A stretch of 64,000 nucleotides of DNA. It comes from an uncultured Eubacteriales bacterium (GTDB lineage: Bacteria; Bacillota; Clostridia; Christensenellales; Aristaeellaceae). Where the stretch lies: contig OMYT01000004.1 of the NCBI GenBank assembly GCA_900315315.1, positions 43,019 through 107,018 on the forward strand. Reading direction: 5' to 3'. The notes below the pieces were generated by a model, which saw only the letters and a list, made by a program, of their open reading frames with translations, made no database searches and was not told the DNA's origin. Within the stretch, counting starts at the first letter, position 1. Each line of letters starts with the position of its first letter. This document shows positions 42,344 through 50,701 of the stretch, piece by piece. Made by a program: the position numbers and the translations under genes.

Positions 42344-44563
42344 ATGAAGTTTACGAACGGTTACTGGCTGACAAAGCCGGAGTATGACCTGCATTTCGCC
42401 ATTGAGAGCTATTCGGCGACGATCACGGACAAGAGCCTGAGAATCATCTGTCCGTCTGTTCCGATCCGCGGACGCGGGGATATCATGAATCACGCGACGC
42501 TGACGGTGACTTTTTCAGCCCCGATAGAGGATGTGATCCGCGTTTCCGTGGAGCACTTCCGGGGCGTTGTTCAGCGGGGACCGTATCTTGACCTGAAAGA
42601 ATCACCAGTTATCCCCGAGATTACCGAAACAGACGAAGCCTGGACATTCCGCAGCGGCAGAGCTGCGGCGGTCATCAGCAAGGCAAAAAAGGGCTGGAGA
42701 ATTACCTATACAGGAGACGGGAATAAACTGACCGAATCCGAATATCACGGGATGGCCCATGCTTACTGCAAGCCCACCGGCAAGGACTATATGATTGATT
42801 CGCTGAACCTGGATGTAGGTGAACTGGTCTACGGCCTGGGCGAGCGGTTTACGGCCTATGTCAAAAACGGACAAGTCGTCAATATGTGGAACGGGGACGG
42901 GGGAACCGCCAGCGAACTGGCGTATAAAAACACGCCGTTCTACATGACCAACCGGGGCTATGGCGTATTGGTGGAGAGCAGCAGCGATGTGAGCTTCGAA
43001 GTGGCGAGCGAAAAGGTTGAACGGGTTCAGTTCAGCCAGGAAGGTCAGAAAATGACCTACGACCTGATTTATGGCGGAACTCCGAAAGGCGTGCTGCAGC
43101 GGTATACGGACCTGACAGGGAAACCCGCGCTGCCGCCGGCCTGGAGCTTCGGCCTGTGGCTTTCCACGTCGTTTACAACCAGTTACGATGAGCAGACGGT
43201 CACCAGTTTTATTGACGGTATGGCTGAACGGGACATTCCGCTGAGCGTATTCCATTTCGACTGTTTCTGGATGAAGGAAAACCACCTTACCGACCTTACA
43301 TGGGACCCGGACACCTTTCCGGATCCGGAAGGCCTGCTGAAAAAACTGAAAGAGCGGGGGCTTCATATCTGCTGCTGGCTGAATTCCTATATCTCCCAGG
43401 AAAGCAGCATGTTTGAGGAAGGACTGAAAGGGGGATATTTCCTCCACAAGGAAAACGGTGATGTGTGGCAGACTGATCTGTGGCAGCCTGGCACGGCCAT
43501 CCTTGACGTGACCAATCCGGCGGCGAGGGAATGGTATGCCGGGAAGCTGAGGAAACTGATGGCCATGGGAGTGGATGCTTTCAAAACGGATTTCGGCGAG
43601 CGCATTCCCGTCCGCGGAATCCGGTATTTCGACGGGAGCGATCCGCTGCGGATGCATAATTATTATACGTACCTGTATAACAAAATGGTTTTTGAAACCA
43701 TTGAGGCTTATCGGGGAAAAAGGGATGCGCTTGTGTTCGCCCGCAGCGCCACTGTGGGAAGCCAGCAGTTTCCGGTACACTGGAACGGGGACAGCAGTGC
43801 CAGTTTCATGAGCATGGCTGAAACGCTCCGTTCCGGGCTGAGTATCGCTCATTCCGGATTTGCCTTCTGGAGCCATGACATTGCCGGCTTTGAGCAGACT
43901 GCTTCCCCGGATGTCTATAAACGCTGGGCAGCTTTCGGGCTTCTCTCCAGCCACAGCCGGCTTCACGGCTCCTCCAGTTACAGGGTTCCGTGGAACTTTG
44001 ACGAAGAATCGGTTGAAGTGGTCAGCTTCTTTACCAAACTGAAGAACCGGCTGATGCCATATCTTTACGGCGCGGCTGCGGAAGCACACCGGACCGGTAT
44101 CCCGGTCATGCGGCCGATGATGCTGGAATTTCCGGAGGAGATCGGGTGCGAAGCGTGCGACCGGCAGTATATGCTGGGAGCAAACCTGCTGGTGGCGCCT
44201 GTGATGCATGCGGACCATCATGTGGATTATTATCTGCCGGAAGGCACGTGGACCAGTCTGCTGACAGATGAGAAATCTGTCGGCGGAAACTGGAAACGGG
44301 AAACACACAGCTTCCTTTCCCTGCCGCTGATGGTTCGCCCGAACAGCGTGATTCCCATGGGCAAAGTGGACAGCCGGCCGGATTATGATTATACGGACGG
44401 GGCAGAGCTCCATGTGTTCCAGCCGGCGGACGGGGAACTCACAGTGACGATACCGGATCTGAGCGGAGAAACAGCCGCGGTTTATACCCTGAATATCAAA
44501 AACGGACAGGTTTCGGTAAAGACGGACAGCACCAAACCATACAGTGTCATTGTTCACTTCTGA
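42344..44563 (+). CDS. yicI: GH31 alpha-xylosidase (YicI-like)
   Basis: 739-residue cytosolic enzyme releasing alpha-1,6-xylose from xyloglucan oligosaccharides (for example isoprimeverose). It begins MKFTNGYWLT, the hallmark start of YicI-type alpha-xylosidases, has an N-terminal beta-sandwich (1-250), and a barrel with nucleophile Asp416 in AFKTDFGERIP and acid/base Asp483 in HWNGDSSASF. Aromatic and loop residues 'FHFDCFWMKENHLTDLTWD' also match YicI. Two C-terminal beta domains follow (about 590-739). RBS GGGGGGAGCGG precedes ATG 42344. It is the last gene of the permease operon. Symbol given by family resemblance. Confidence 0.92.
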   Translation: MKFTNGYWLTKPEYDLHFAIESYSATITDKSLRIICPSVPIRGRGDIMNHATLTVTFSAPIEDVIRVSVEHFRGVVQRGPYLDLKESPVIPEITETDEAWTFRSGRAAAVISKAKKGWRITYTGDGNKLTESEYHGMAHAYCKPTGKDYMIDSLNLDVGELVYGLGERFTAYVKNGQVVNMWNGDGGTASELAYKNTPFYMTNRGYGVLVESSSDVSFEVASEKVERVQFSQEGQKMTYDLIYGGTPKGVLQRYTDLTGKPALPPAWSFGLWLSTSFTTSYDEQTVTSFIDGMAERDIPLSVFHFDCFWMKENHLTDLTWDPDTFPDPEGLLKKLKERGLHICCWLNSYISQESSMFEEGLKGGYFLHKENGDVWQTDLWQPGTAILDVTNPAAREWYAGKLRKLMAMGVDAFKTDFGERIPVRGIRYFDGSDPLRMHNYYTYLYNKMVFETIEAYRGKRDALVFARSATVGSQQFPVHWNGDSSASFMSMAETLRSGLSIAHSGFAFWSHDIAGFEQTASPDVYKRWAAFGLLSSHSRLHGSSSYRVPWNFDEESVEVVSFFTKLKNRLMPYLYGAAAEAHRTGIPVMRPMMLEFPEEIGCEACDRQYMLGANLLVAPVMHADHHVDYYLPEGTWTSLLTDEKSVGGNWKRETHSFLSLPLMVRPNSVIPMGKVDSRPDYDYTDGAELHVFQPADGELTVTIPDLSGETAAVYTLNIKNGQVSVKTDSTKPYSVIVHF

Positions 44564-44585
44564 ATGGATTCGTGAAACCTAAAAC

Positions 44586-44610
44586 GAACGGCCGGGATTT
44601 CCGGCCGTTC
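44586..44610. terminator. Terminator hairpin between convergent genes
   Basis: Perfect ten-base stem GAACGGCCGG/CCGGCCGTTC with a five-base loop. The T-tract is weak on the plus side and better (TTTTAGG) on the minus side. Confidence 0.6.
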
Positions 44611-44617
44611 AGTGCTT

Positions 44618-45742
44618 TCAGGTATCCAGTTTTTCAGCTGCATCCTTCAGGAGGTCAATGATCGGTAAATGCTGCGGACAGACACCTTCACACTGTCCGC
44701 AGGCAATACATTCTGAGGCACGGCCGTGCCCCAGACTGAGTACGCCTCCGTAGAAAGCCTTGGGACGGAATACGTCTCCGTACAGGCTCATGGTGTTCAC
44801 GGCACGGAAAACATCCGGGATCGAAATATTCATGGGACAGCCGGGGGCGCAGTATCGGCAGGAGGTACAGCCGATCAGCGGCGTATCGAGCATGATGGTC
44901 CGAACCTTATCGACCAGTTCCCGTTCTTCTGTTGTCAGGGGTTCAAAGTGTGAAAAGGTTTTGATGTTATCCGCCACCTGATCAGCGGTGCTCATGCCGG
45001 AGAGGATTGTCATGACCCCGGGCAGGGAACCGACAAAGCGCAGCGCCCAGGAGGCAACGGAGGCTTCCGGACGGACAGCCTTATACATTTGCTCCAGTTC
45101 CGGCTTCAGGCTTGCCAGGGTTCCGCCTTTGACCGGTTCCATGATGATCATGGGGATGTTTCTGGCATGCAGGATTTCATACAGCTCGCCGGAACGGACG
45201 ACCGGGTTTTTCCAGTCAGCGTAATTCAGCTGGATCTGGACAAACTCTATTTCCGGATGGGCATCCAGCACCTGTATCAGATAAGCCGGGCTTCCGTGGA
45301 AGGAAAAACCGAAATGCCGGATTTTGCCTTCCGCCTTCTTTTTCAGTCCCCAATTGAAACAGTCCAGGCGCTCATAGGTTTCTCCGTTACTGCCGTCCTC
45401 GATGGAATGGAGGAGATAGAAATCAAAATAGTCCACGCCGCACCGTTCCAGCTGTTCACTGAAAACACGGTCCCGGTCTTCCGGAGTTTTCAAAATCCAG
45501 GCGGGCAGCTTTGTCGCCAGCATAAACCGATCCCGGGGATAGCGCTTCACAAGGGCTTCCTTTATGGTCTTCTCGGAATTGCCGCCATGATAGACATAAG
45601 CGGTATCGAAGTAGTTCATGCCCGCCTGCATATAGGCATCGACCATACGGTTCACATGGTCTATGTCGATGGTTCCGTCTTTCTCGGGCAGGCGCATAAG
45701 GCCGAACCCCAGCTTGGGCATGGTATTCAGATCAATGCTCAT
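44618..45742 (-). CDS. Aldo/keto reductase with C-terminal ferredoxin-like domain
   Basis: 374 residues. The aldo/keto reductase barrel (about 1-270) has 'GLMRLPEKDGTIDIDHVNRM', catalytic tyrosine in YFDTAYVYHGG, lysine in LATKLPAW and histidine in YLLHSIEDG. The C-terminal part holds two 4Fe-4S motifs: CTSCRYCAPGCPM and CIACGQCEGVCPQ. Such proteins probably couple NAD(P)H and iron-sulfur electron transfer, but physiological substrates are largely unknown. RBS AAAGGAGCT precedes the start at 45742. It sits 56 bases from the YczE-like gene on the same strand. A relative lies at 52.9-54.1 kb. Confidence 0.9.
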   Translation of the reverse strand: MSIDLNTMPKLGFGLMRLPEKDGTIDIDHVNRMVDAYMQAGMNYFDTAYVYHGGNSEKTIKEALVKRYPRDRFMLATKLPAWILKTPEDRDRVFSEQLERCGVDYFDFYLLHSIEDGSNGETYERLDCFNWGLKKKAEGKIRHFGFSFHGSPAYLIQVLDAHPEIEFVQIQLNYADWKNPVVRSGELYEILHARNIPMIIMEPVKGGTLASLKPELEQMYKAVRPEASVASWALRFVGSLPGVMTILSGMSTADQVADNIKTFSHFEPLTTEERELVDKVRTIMLDTPLIGCTSCRYCAPGCPMNISIPDVFRAVNTMSLYGDVFRPKAFYGGVLSLGHGRASECIACGQCEGVCPQHLPIIDLLKDAAEKLDT

Positions 45743-45798
45743 TTGATGGAGCTCCTTTCAGAAAAATGAAGTATACATTCAGTTATATCCGGCTTGTG

Positions 45799-46473
45799 TT
45801 AACCGGGAGAGGCTTCATTTCCGAGGAAACGACGGAGACAGGTGTTTACCAGGGAAGAGGAGAAAGGCATGCAGAATTCCGCCACGGGACCGACCAGGAA
45901 TGCGCAGATGACGGTTCCGACGCCGAAACGGCCGCCCAGGAGATAACCTGCCAGCACAAAGAGGACGTCTGTAACGATCCGGACGATGCTGAAGCGGATT
46001 TTCAGTTTATCGCTGATTACGACGGCGACCAGATCATTCGGCCCTGTTCCTGCTTCCGACCGGATCACGATCGACATCCCGAAGGCAAGGATGGCACAGC
46101 CCAGGACCAGAATCGGGATCTTGACCGGAAGACCGGCGGTTCCGATGCCAAGGCCGCCCAGCAGCCAGGAGAAAAAGTCGATGATCGGCCCGCCGCAGAA
46201 CATACAGACAACCGTTCCGATCTTCACATATTTCCTGTCAACAATCAACAAGATCAGAATGATCAGAAAACAGATGACCATATGCACTGTGCCGTGTGTG
46301 GGTGTAACAGGCGCGATTTTCATCACCAGAAGACGAAGACCCTGAATCAGCACATTGAACGGATCCGAGCCCAGATCAGCCAGCAGAAACAGGGTAACGC
46401 CGAGATGGGCAATAATGAGCCCGCCGAGCAGGACAAGCAAACGGATTAGGGTTTCCTTAGCCTTTGTTTTCAT
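45799..46473 (-). CDS. YczE/YitT-type integral membrane protein
   Basis: 224 residues with about five to six hydrophobic helices. Family marks: 'LLGGLIIAHLGVTLFLLADLGSDPFNV' in short form (LADLGSDPFNVLIQG) and a repeated half 'RSEAGTGPNDLVAVVISDKL', which carry the conserved G-x-D/N-P/D-x-x turn after the first helix of each half. Members are linked to export or membrane regulation, without a settled function. Start 46473 chosen at MKTKAKE with GAGATATGATGGA upstream (weak); a longer frame to 46515 exists. Possibly in one unit with the downstream aldo/keto reductase. Confidence 0.75.
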   Translation of the reverse strand: MKTKAKETLIRLLVLLGGLIIAHLGVTLFLLADLGSDPFNVLIQGLRLLVMKIAPVTPTHGTVHMVICFLIILILLIVDRKYVKIGTVVCMFCGGPIIDFFSWLLGGLGIGTAGLPVKIPILVLGCAILAFGMSIVIRSEAGTGPNDLVAVVISDKLKIRFSIVRIVTDVLFVLAGYLLGGRFGVGTVICAFLVGPVAEFCMPFSSSLVNTCLRRFLGNEASPG

Positions 46474-46537
46474 TCCATCATATCTCCAGAGAAGCGTTGG
46501 GCAATATGGGGGCATTCCGATTGTGTTGAGAGGTTAA

Positions 46538-47713
46538 TTAAATCATCAGATGATAGATCTTTGTGCAGTCGGACTCATCAAGGGTTACGAAACCGGAAAT
46601 GCTGCCCTCGCGTCCGTCGCCGCGGCACAGCGTGTTCACCAGCGCGGGAATATCCTCTTCCTTCGCACCGAGCTCCGCAAAGTTCTTCGGCATTCCGATG
46701 GAAGTAAAGAATTGCCTCAGCCTTTCAATGCCTTCCTTCGCGGTGGCTTCCGGATGGGCAAAGTCCATCTGACAGCCCCAGACCCGGACAGCCACCTGGG
46801 CGAAGCGCATCACATCGTGATTCATCACATAGGTAAAGACGGCAGGGAGTGTGACCGCCAGACCGGCACCGTGGGCACAGTCATACAGGGCGGACAGCTC
46901 ATGTTCGATTTTATGGCTGTTCCAGTCCTGGCTCCGGCCGACGCCGCAGGAATTATTGTGTGCCATCATGCCGGCCCACATGATGTTTGCCCGCGCTTCA
47001 TAGTTATCCGGATCGGCGATTACGCGCGGCCCTTCATGGATCATGGTCAGCAGCAGGGCTTCAATCAACCGGTCTGTAACTTCAACCTCGGGGGTGTTGG
47101 TCAGATACCGTTCATAGAGATGAGCCATGATGTCCGTGATCCCGGCCGCGGTCTGGAAAGGCGGGAGCGTCTGGGTCAGAGCGGGGTTCAGAATCGAGAA
47201 TTTCGGACGGATGGCATCCCCGGTGGCGCCGCGCTTGAACATCCCGTCCTCCAGGGTAATGACACTGTCCGGACTGCCTTCGCTGCCGGCGGCCGCAATC
47301 GTCAGCACCGTGCCGACGGGGAGCGCGTCTTCAATATATTTTCCGCTGTAGAAATCCCAAAAATCGCCGTCATAGATCGTTCCGGCGGCAATGGCTTTGG
47401 CAGAGTCGATGGCGCTGCCGCCGCCCACGGCCAGAATAAAATCGATCTTTTCTTTCCGGCACAGTTCGATTCCTTCATAGACCAGGCCACTGCGGGGATT
47501 GGGTTTCACGCCGCCGAGACGGAAAGAGACAAGGCCTTCCGCTTTCAGGGAAGCTTCCACCCGGTCGATCAACCCGGAACGGAGGGCGCTGCCCCCGCCG
47601 AAGTGAATCAGGACCCGGCTGCCGCTGAAGCGTTTAACCAAAGCTCCGGCCTGATTTTCCGAATCTTTACCGAAAACAAAGCAGGTGGGGGAATAAAAAG
47701 TAAAGTTGTTCAT
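46538..47713 (-). CDS. Iron-containing alcohol dehydrogenase (butanol dehydrogenase-like)
   Basis: 391 residues. The N-terminal nucleotide fold has FGKDSENQAG, 'RVLIHFGGGSALRSGL', 'VGGGSAIDSAKAIAAG'; the C-terminal helical domain carries metal-binding Asp and His in 'GITDIMAHLYERY', HNNSCGVGRSQDWNSHKIEHEL and DCAHGAGLAV. It resembles YqhD/Bdh enzymes that reduce aldehydes with NADPH. Start 47713 follows GAAGGAGGATTT; the longer frame to 47809 lacks an RBS. It lies 37 bases after a nitroreductase on the same strand, behind a MerR-type promoter, suggesting an aldehyde or electrophile response unit. Confidence 0.92.
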   Translation of the reverse strand: MNNFTFYSPTCFVFGKDSENQAGALVKRFSGSRVLIHFGGGSALRSGLIDRVEASLKAEGLVSFRLGGVKPNPRSGLVYEGIELCRKEKIDFILAVGGGSAIDSAKAIAAGTIYDGDFWDFYSGKYIEDALPVGTVLTIAAAGSEGSPDSVITLEDGMFKRGATGDAIRPKFSILNPALTQTLPPFQTAAGITDIMAHLYERYLTNTPEVEVTDRLIEALLLTMIHEGPRVIADPDNYEARANIMWAGMMAHNNSCGVGRSQDWNSHKIEHELSALYDCAHGAGLAVTLPAVFTYVMNHDVMRFAQVAVRVWGCQMDFAHPEATAKEGIERLRQFFTSIGMPKNFAELGAKEEDIPALVNTLCRGDGREGSISGFVTLDESDCTKIYHLMI

Positions 47714-47750
47714 GGTAAATCCTCCTTCGTCATTGAAAAATCGCGAGCAA

Positions 47751-48278
47751 TCAGAAGAAACGTACAACCTCATCGAGTTTTTTTCTGGGCCGCAGGGCAG
47801 GTTCCTCACCGGCTTTTCCGACAGCGATCACGGACATGATCTCTTCGTTTTCGGGAATGCCTAACCGTTCCCGGATCGCCTCCGCGTCCCGGATTCCCAT
47901 GATGAGGGTATCATATCCGGCATCTTTCGCAGCCAGGATCAGATACGCATCATGCAGGCCCAGATCATAAGCGCCCCAGCCATTCCCGATCTCATTGACA
48001 GGGGTTCCGTCATTGAAACCGACGATATCCTTTACATAAGTGGTCACAATCAGGGCTGCTTTTGCGGAACTGTTCTGATTAAAGGAAGGAAGAACGGCAG
48101 CGCGAAAAGCTTCCAAAGTTTCCGGCGTTTCGACGATATAGCAGCGGGCGGTCTGCTGGTTTTTCCATGAGGGAGCGCGGCGGGCCTTTTCCAGAATGCC
48201 CAACAGAGACTCATGATCAATGCCTTTTTCGTATTTTCTGACGCTCCGGCGTGCTGAAATCAAATCCTGAAATTCCAT
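47751..48278 (-). CDS. Nitroreductase family protein
   Basis: 175-residue FMN-dependent oxidoreductase. 'DLISARRSVRKYEKGIDHESL' at the N terminus carries the FMN phosphate-binding arginines; 'RRAPSWKNQQTARCYIV' and the C-terminal 'DTLIMGIRDAEAIRERLGIPENEEI' are standard. It probably reduces quinones or nitro compounds. Start 48278 was chosen for AAAGGAGGATG; the frame continues to 48395 but overlaps the promoter. It is first gene of a two-gene unit with the Fe-ADH. Confidence 0.9.
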   Translation of the reverse strand: MEFQDLISARRSVRKYEKGIDHESLLGILEKARRAPSWKNQQTARCYIVETPETLEAFRAAVLPSFNQNSSAKAALIVTTYVKDIVGFNDGTPVNEIGNGWGAYDLGLHDAYLILAAKDAGYDTLIMGIRDAEAIRERLGIPENEEIMSVIAVGKAGEEPALRPRKKLDEVVRFF

Positions 48279-48312
48279 GAATTCATCCTCCTTTATTTTC
48301 CGGTTTACCAAT

Positions 48313-48343
48313 ATCATAAACCATAAAGTTGACTTGAAGTCAA
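48313..48343 (-). promoter_or_regulatory. MerR-type promoter with operator in a 19-base spacer
   Basis: On the minus strand, TTGACT (-35, 48338-48343) and TATGAT (-10, 48313-48318) are 19 bases apart. A perfect seven-base-arm palindrome (TTGACTT-G-AAGTCAA on the plus strand, 48329-48343) covers the -35 box and half the spacer. Over-long 19-base spacers with an internal palindrome are the signature of MerR-family activators. It drives the nitroreductase/Fe-ADH pair. No MerR gene is in the window. Confidence 0.65.
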
Positions 48344-48405
48344 GATGCCAATCACATATACTTGACATAGAGTGAACTGTAATTGATAGAATCATTAAAA
48401 GAGCT

Positions 48406-48855
48406 TTGAAACAGTATATTATTGTAACCGACGATCTGGAACGTACGGCCGGCGCTTATGAACGGCTGCTGGGAACGGACAGAAAACCGGAAGAGGGATC
48501 CGGAGAACATCCAATGGTCCGGGAACCCTATACCCGGTATCTGGGGAAAGCAATTACCGACACGACCATGAAGGTAAAAAGCGTCCTGACGGAGAATTTT
48601 TGGTTTGAGATTATCCAGCCACTGGGGGACAACGATCCCTGGGCACAGTGGCTGAAGGACCATGGAACTTCCATTTGCTCTGTGTGCCTTTTGTCAAACG
48701 GGCTGCTGGAAGAGGACGAGCGGAAAATGGCCCTGGAGGGATACCGCTCCCTGTTCAAGCAGGAGAAGGGCTATGAAGCCTATGAATATTTTGATACTGC
48801 AAAAGATCTTGGTACGCTGCTGGAGATGAAGGAAATCTACGGGAGGAACACGTAA
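48406..48855 (+). CDS. VOC (glyoxalase-like) family protein
   Basis: 149 residues of the vicinal-oxygen-chelate fold: 'YIIVTDDLERTAGAYERLLGT' starts the first module, 'ENFWFEIIQPLGDNDPWAQWLKDHG' is a typical second-half core, followed by an HGTSICSVCL strand. Start is uncertain: the frame is closed by a stop at 48373, and TTG 48406 is the earliest usable codon with only AAAAGAG upstream. If the -10-like TAGAAT at 48387-48392 is real, the mRNA would be nearly leaderless. The stop is followed by one base and then the ATG of the next gene. Function unknown, likely an isomerase/lyase acting with it. Confidence 0.7.
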   Translation: MKQYIIVTDDLERTAGAYERLLGTDRKPEEGSGEHPMVREPYTRYLGKAITDTTMKVKSVLTENFWFEIIQPLGDNDPWAQWLKDHGTSICSVCLLSNGLLEEDERKMALEGYRSLFKQEKGYEAYEYFDTAKDLGTLLEMKEIYGRNT

Positions 48856-48856
48856 G

Positions 48857-49699
48857 ATGCTGCTTGGAGGAACGGTTTCCGGAGAGTATTCCGGGCCGGA
48901 AGAATGGGAACAGCTGCTGATCCGGTCCCGCTTTAAGGCGGTGACCGCGCCGTTCAACATGTACACCCCCCGGAAGGAAACAGAGGCATATCTTGACATC
49001 TGCGACCGGCACGGAGTTATGATTGCCGAGATCGGGGTATGGAAGAACCTTTTTGATCCGGATCCGGCAGCCGCGGCGGAGGCACTGGCTTATGCCGAGG
49101 GACAGCTGGCCCTGGCGGACGAACTGGGAATTGCCTGCTGCGTGAACATCGCGGGAACGGACAGCGCTGCGGGCTGGGACGCCGCGGACCCATCCAACTT
49201 CACGGATGAAACTTATGAGCGGATTATCCGCAGCATACGGGAGATTATTGACAGGGTTTCGCCAAAAAGTGCGTTCTACTGTCTGGAGCCCATGCCCTGG
49301 ATGATCCCGGACAGCCCGGGAAACTACCTGCAGCTGATCCGGGATGTGAACCGGCCGCAGTTTGCCGCCCATATGGATTTTGTCAATATGATCAACTGTC
49401 CGCGCCGGTATCTGGCACCGGAAAAGTTCATTGAGGAATGCTTCGGCGAGCTTGCGCCGTTCATTAAAAGCACGCACATCAAGGATTCGAGGATGCACCC
49501 GACGAACCTGACGACGATCCTGGAGGAATGCTCTCCCGGGGAGGGAACGCTGGACTTTGTGAAGATTCTGAAGATCCTGGATGAAAAACTGCCGACGGAC
49601 GCCCCGGTGCTGCTGGAGCATATGACGACCTTTGAGGAATACGAAAAGGCGTACGATTATCTGGCGAAGATCGCGGAGAAGAACGGGATTTCCATATAG
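48857..49699 (+). CDS. Sugar phosphate isomerase/epimerase family TIM barrel
   Basis: 280 residues of the AP-endonuclease-2/xylose-isomerase-like superfamily. Motifs: CDRHGVMIAEIGVWKNL, 'LGIACCVNIAGT' (cis pairing near 95), 'CLEPMPWMIPDSPGNYLQL' with metal-ligand Glu, HMDFVNMINCP, 'KSTHIKDSRM' and 'EGTLDFVKILKIL' with the terminal Glu/His set. Start ATG 48857, with GGGAGGAACACG upstream inside the VOC gene; the two are surely co-translated. Partner enzymes often include a dehydrogenase, so it may process 3-keto or 2-keto sugars. Substrate unknown. Confidence 0.85.
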   Translation: MLLGGTVSGEYSGPEEWEQLLIRSRFKAVTAPFNMYTPRKETEAYLDICDRHGVMIAEIGVWKNLFDPDPAAAAEALAYAEGQLALADELGIACCVNIAGTDSAAGWDAADPSNFTDETYERIIRSIREIIDRVSPKSAFYCLEPMPWMIPDSPGNYLQLIRDVNRPQFAAHMDFVNMINCPRRYLAPEKFIEECFGELAPFIKSTHIKDSRMHPTNLTTILEECSPGEGTLDFVKILKILDEKLPTDAPVLLEHMTTFEEYEKAYDYLAKIAEKNGISI

Positions 49700-49740
49700 C
49701 ATTGTTCATGTATAATATATATAATCCACTGCGGCGGGGA

Positions 49741-49776
49741 GATCCTTCGACTCCGCTTCGCTGCGTTCAGGATGAT
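49741..49776. repeat. Extragenic repeat-like sequence (GATCCTTCGACT...CAGGATGAT)
   Basis: This 36-base stretch begins GATCCTTCGACTCCGCTTCG and ends TTCAGGATGAT. I recognise it as resembling a short extragenic repeat (reading TCATCCTGA-GCGAAGCGAAG-GATC on the other strand) that recurs in intergenic regions of many unrelated bacterial genomes. It lies between the TIM-barrel gene and the FMN oxidase gene. Only one copy occurs in this window. The AT-rich TATAATATATATAAT just upstream (about 49711-49725) may be a promoter. Confidence 0.5.
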
Positions 49777-49798
49777 ACAAAAACAGGAGGGACGGTAA

Positions 49799-50680
49799 AT
49801 GAGCGATATCGGCAATTCCAACCGCATTGCTCGGGAGTATCTGGATTCACTGCGGATCGAAACAAGGTACATGGACTCAGACAATCCTGTTCTTGATTTC
49901 GAACTGTACGGGACAAAGGCGGCCACGCCCATCATGACGGCAGCGCTGTCTCATCTGGACCATTTTATGTATCCCGGCGCTGCGGAAGCGCTGGCGAAAG
50001 GAGCAAAGGAAGCCGGGGCGATCCTGTGGTACGGGATGGCGGAGGAGGAAGAGATCGAGCGATTGGCGGCTTACGGCGGCCCGATGATCGAGATCATCAA
50101 GCCCTATGCGGACCGGGATATCCTTTACCGAAAAATCGAGCATGCCGAAAAACTCGGATTGCTGGCAGTGGGCATTGATATCGATCATCCGTTTGCGGAC
50201 GACGGCTCCCCGGACAATGTTTCCGGGTATGAGATGACCGCGCTGAGGACGGAGGAACTGCGGGAGATCTGCCGGAACACCGGCTTACCGGTGATCATCA
50301 AAGGTGTGCTGAGTACCCGGGACGCGGAAAAGTGCCTGGACGCCGGAGCGCGGGGACTGGTGCTGTCCCACCACAACAACCGGATCGAATACGCACTTCC
50401 GCCGATGGCGTTGCTGCCCGAGATTGCTGAGATGACATACGGGCAGGTGCCGGTGTTTGTGGACTGTGAAATCAAAACCGGGTTGGATGCCTTCAAGGCG
50501 TTGGCTCTAGGCGCAAAGGGCGTGTGCATCGGGCGGCCGCTGATGACGGCTATCAAACAGGACGCGGAGAACGGCGTCGCAGATTATCTGACCAAGGCAA
50601 CCAACGAGCTGAAGAAGGCGATGGCTTATACCGGGTGCACAACACTGGAGAAGATGGACCCGACGGTGATTCACTCGTAG
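49799..50680 (+). CDS. FMN-dependent alpha-hydroxy-acid dehydrogenase/oxidase family protein
   Basis: 293-residue barrel enzyme of the lactate oxidase/glycolate oxidase family, rather short (usual 350-390; the N-terminal 50 residues are reduced). Motifs: 'PIMTAALSHLDHFMYPGAAE', 'PVIIKGVLSTRDAEKCLDAGARGLVLSHHNNR' in pieces (KGVLSTRDAEKCLDAG, LVLSHHNNR), and FMN phosphate site GLDAFKALALGAKGVCIGRP. The catalytic SNHGGRQ is altered to SHHNNRI, retaining the His and Arg. In an anaerobe it may act as a dehydrogenase or isomerase rather than an oxidase. RBS ACAGGAGGGACG precedes ATG 49799. A serine hydrolase follows. Confidence 0.82.
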   Translation: MSDIGNSNRIAREYLDSLRIETRYMDSDNPVLDFELYGTKAATPIMTAALSHLDHFMYPGAAEALAKGAKEAGAILWYGMAEEEEIERLAAYGGPMIEIIKPYADRDILYRKIEHAEKLGLLAVGIDIDHPFADDGSPDNVSGYEMTALRTEELREICRNTGLPVIIKGVLSTRDAEKCLDAGARGLVLSHHNNRIEYALPPMALLPEIAEMTYGQVPVFVDCEIKTGLDAFKALALGAKGVCIGRPLMTAIKQDAENGVADYLTKATNELKKAMAYTGCTTLEKMDPTVIHS

Positions 50681-50701
50681 ATGGCAGGAGGTACGGGAGA
50701 G

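Noticed and set aside
42602-44557. 651-codon minus-strand frame opposite the GH31 gene
   Set aside because: The GH31 catalytic motifs are on the plus strand; the opposite translation has no recognisable domain.
46550-47839. 429-codon plus-strand frame opposite the iron alcohol dehydrogenase
   Set aside because: The minus-strand frame has the metal-binding His set, nucleotide fold and an AAGGAGG start signal.
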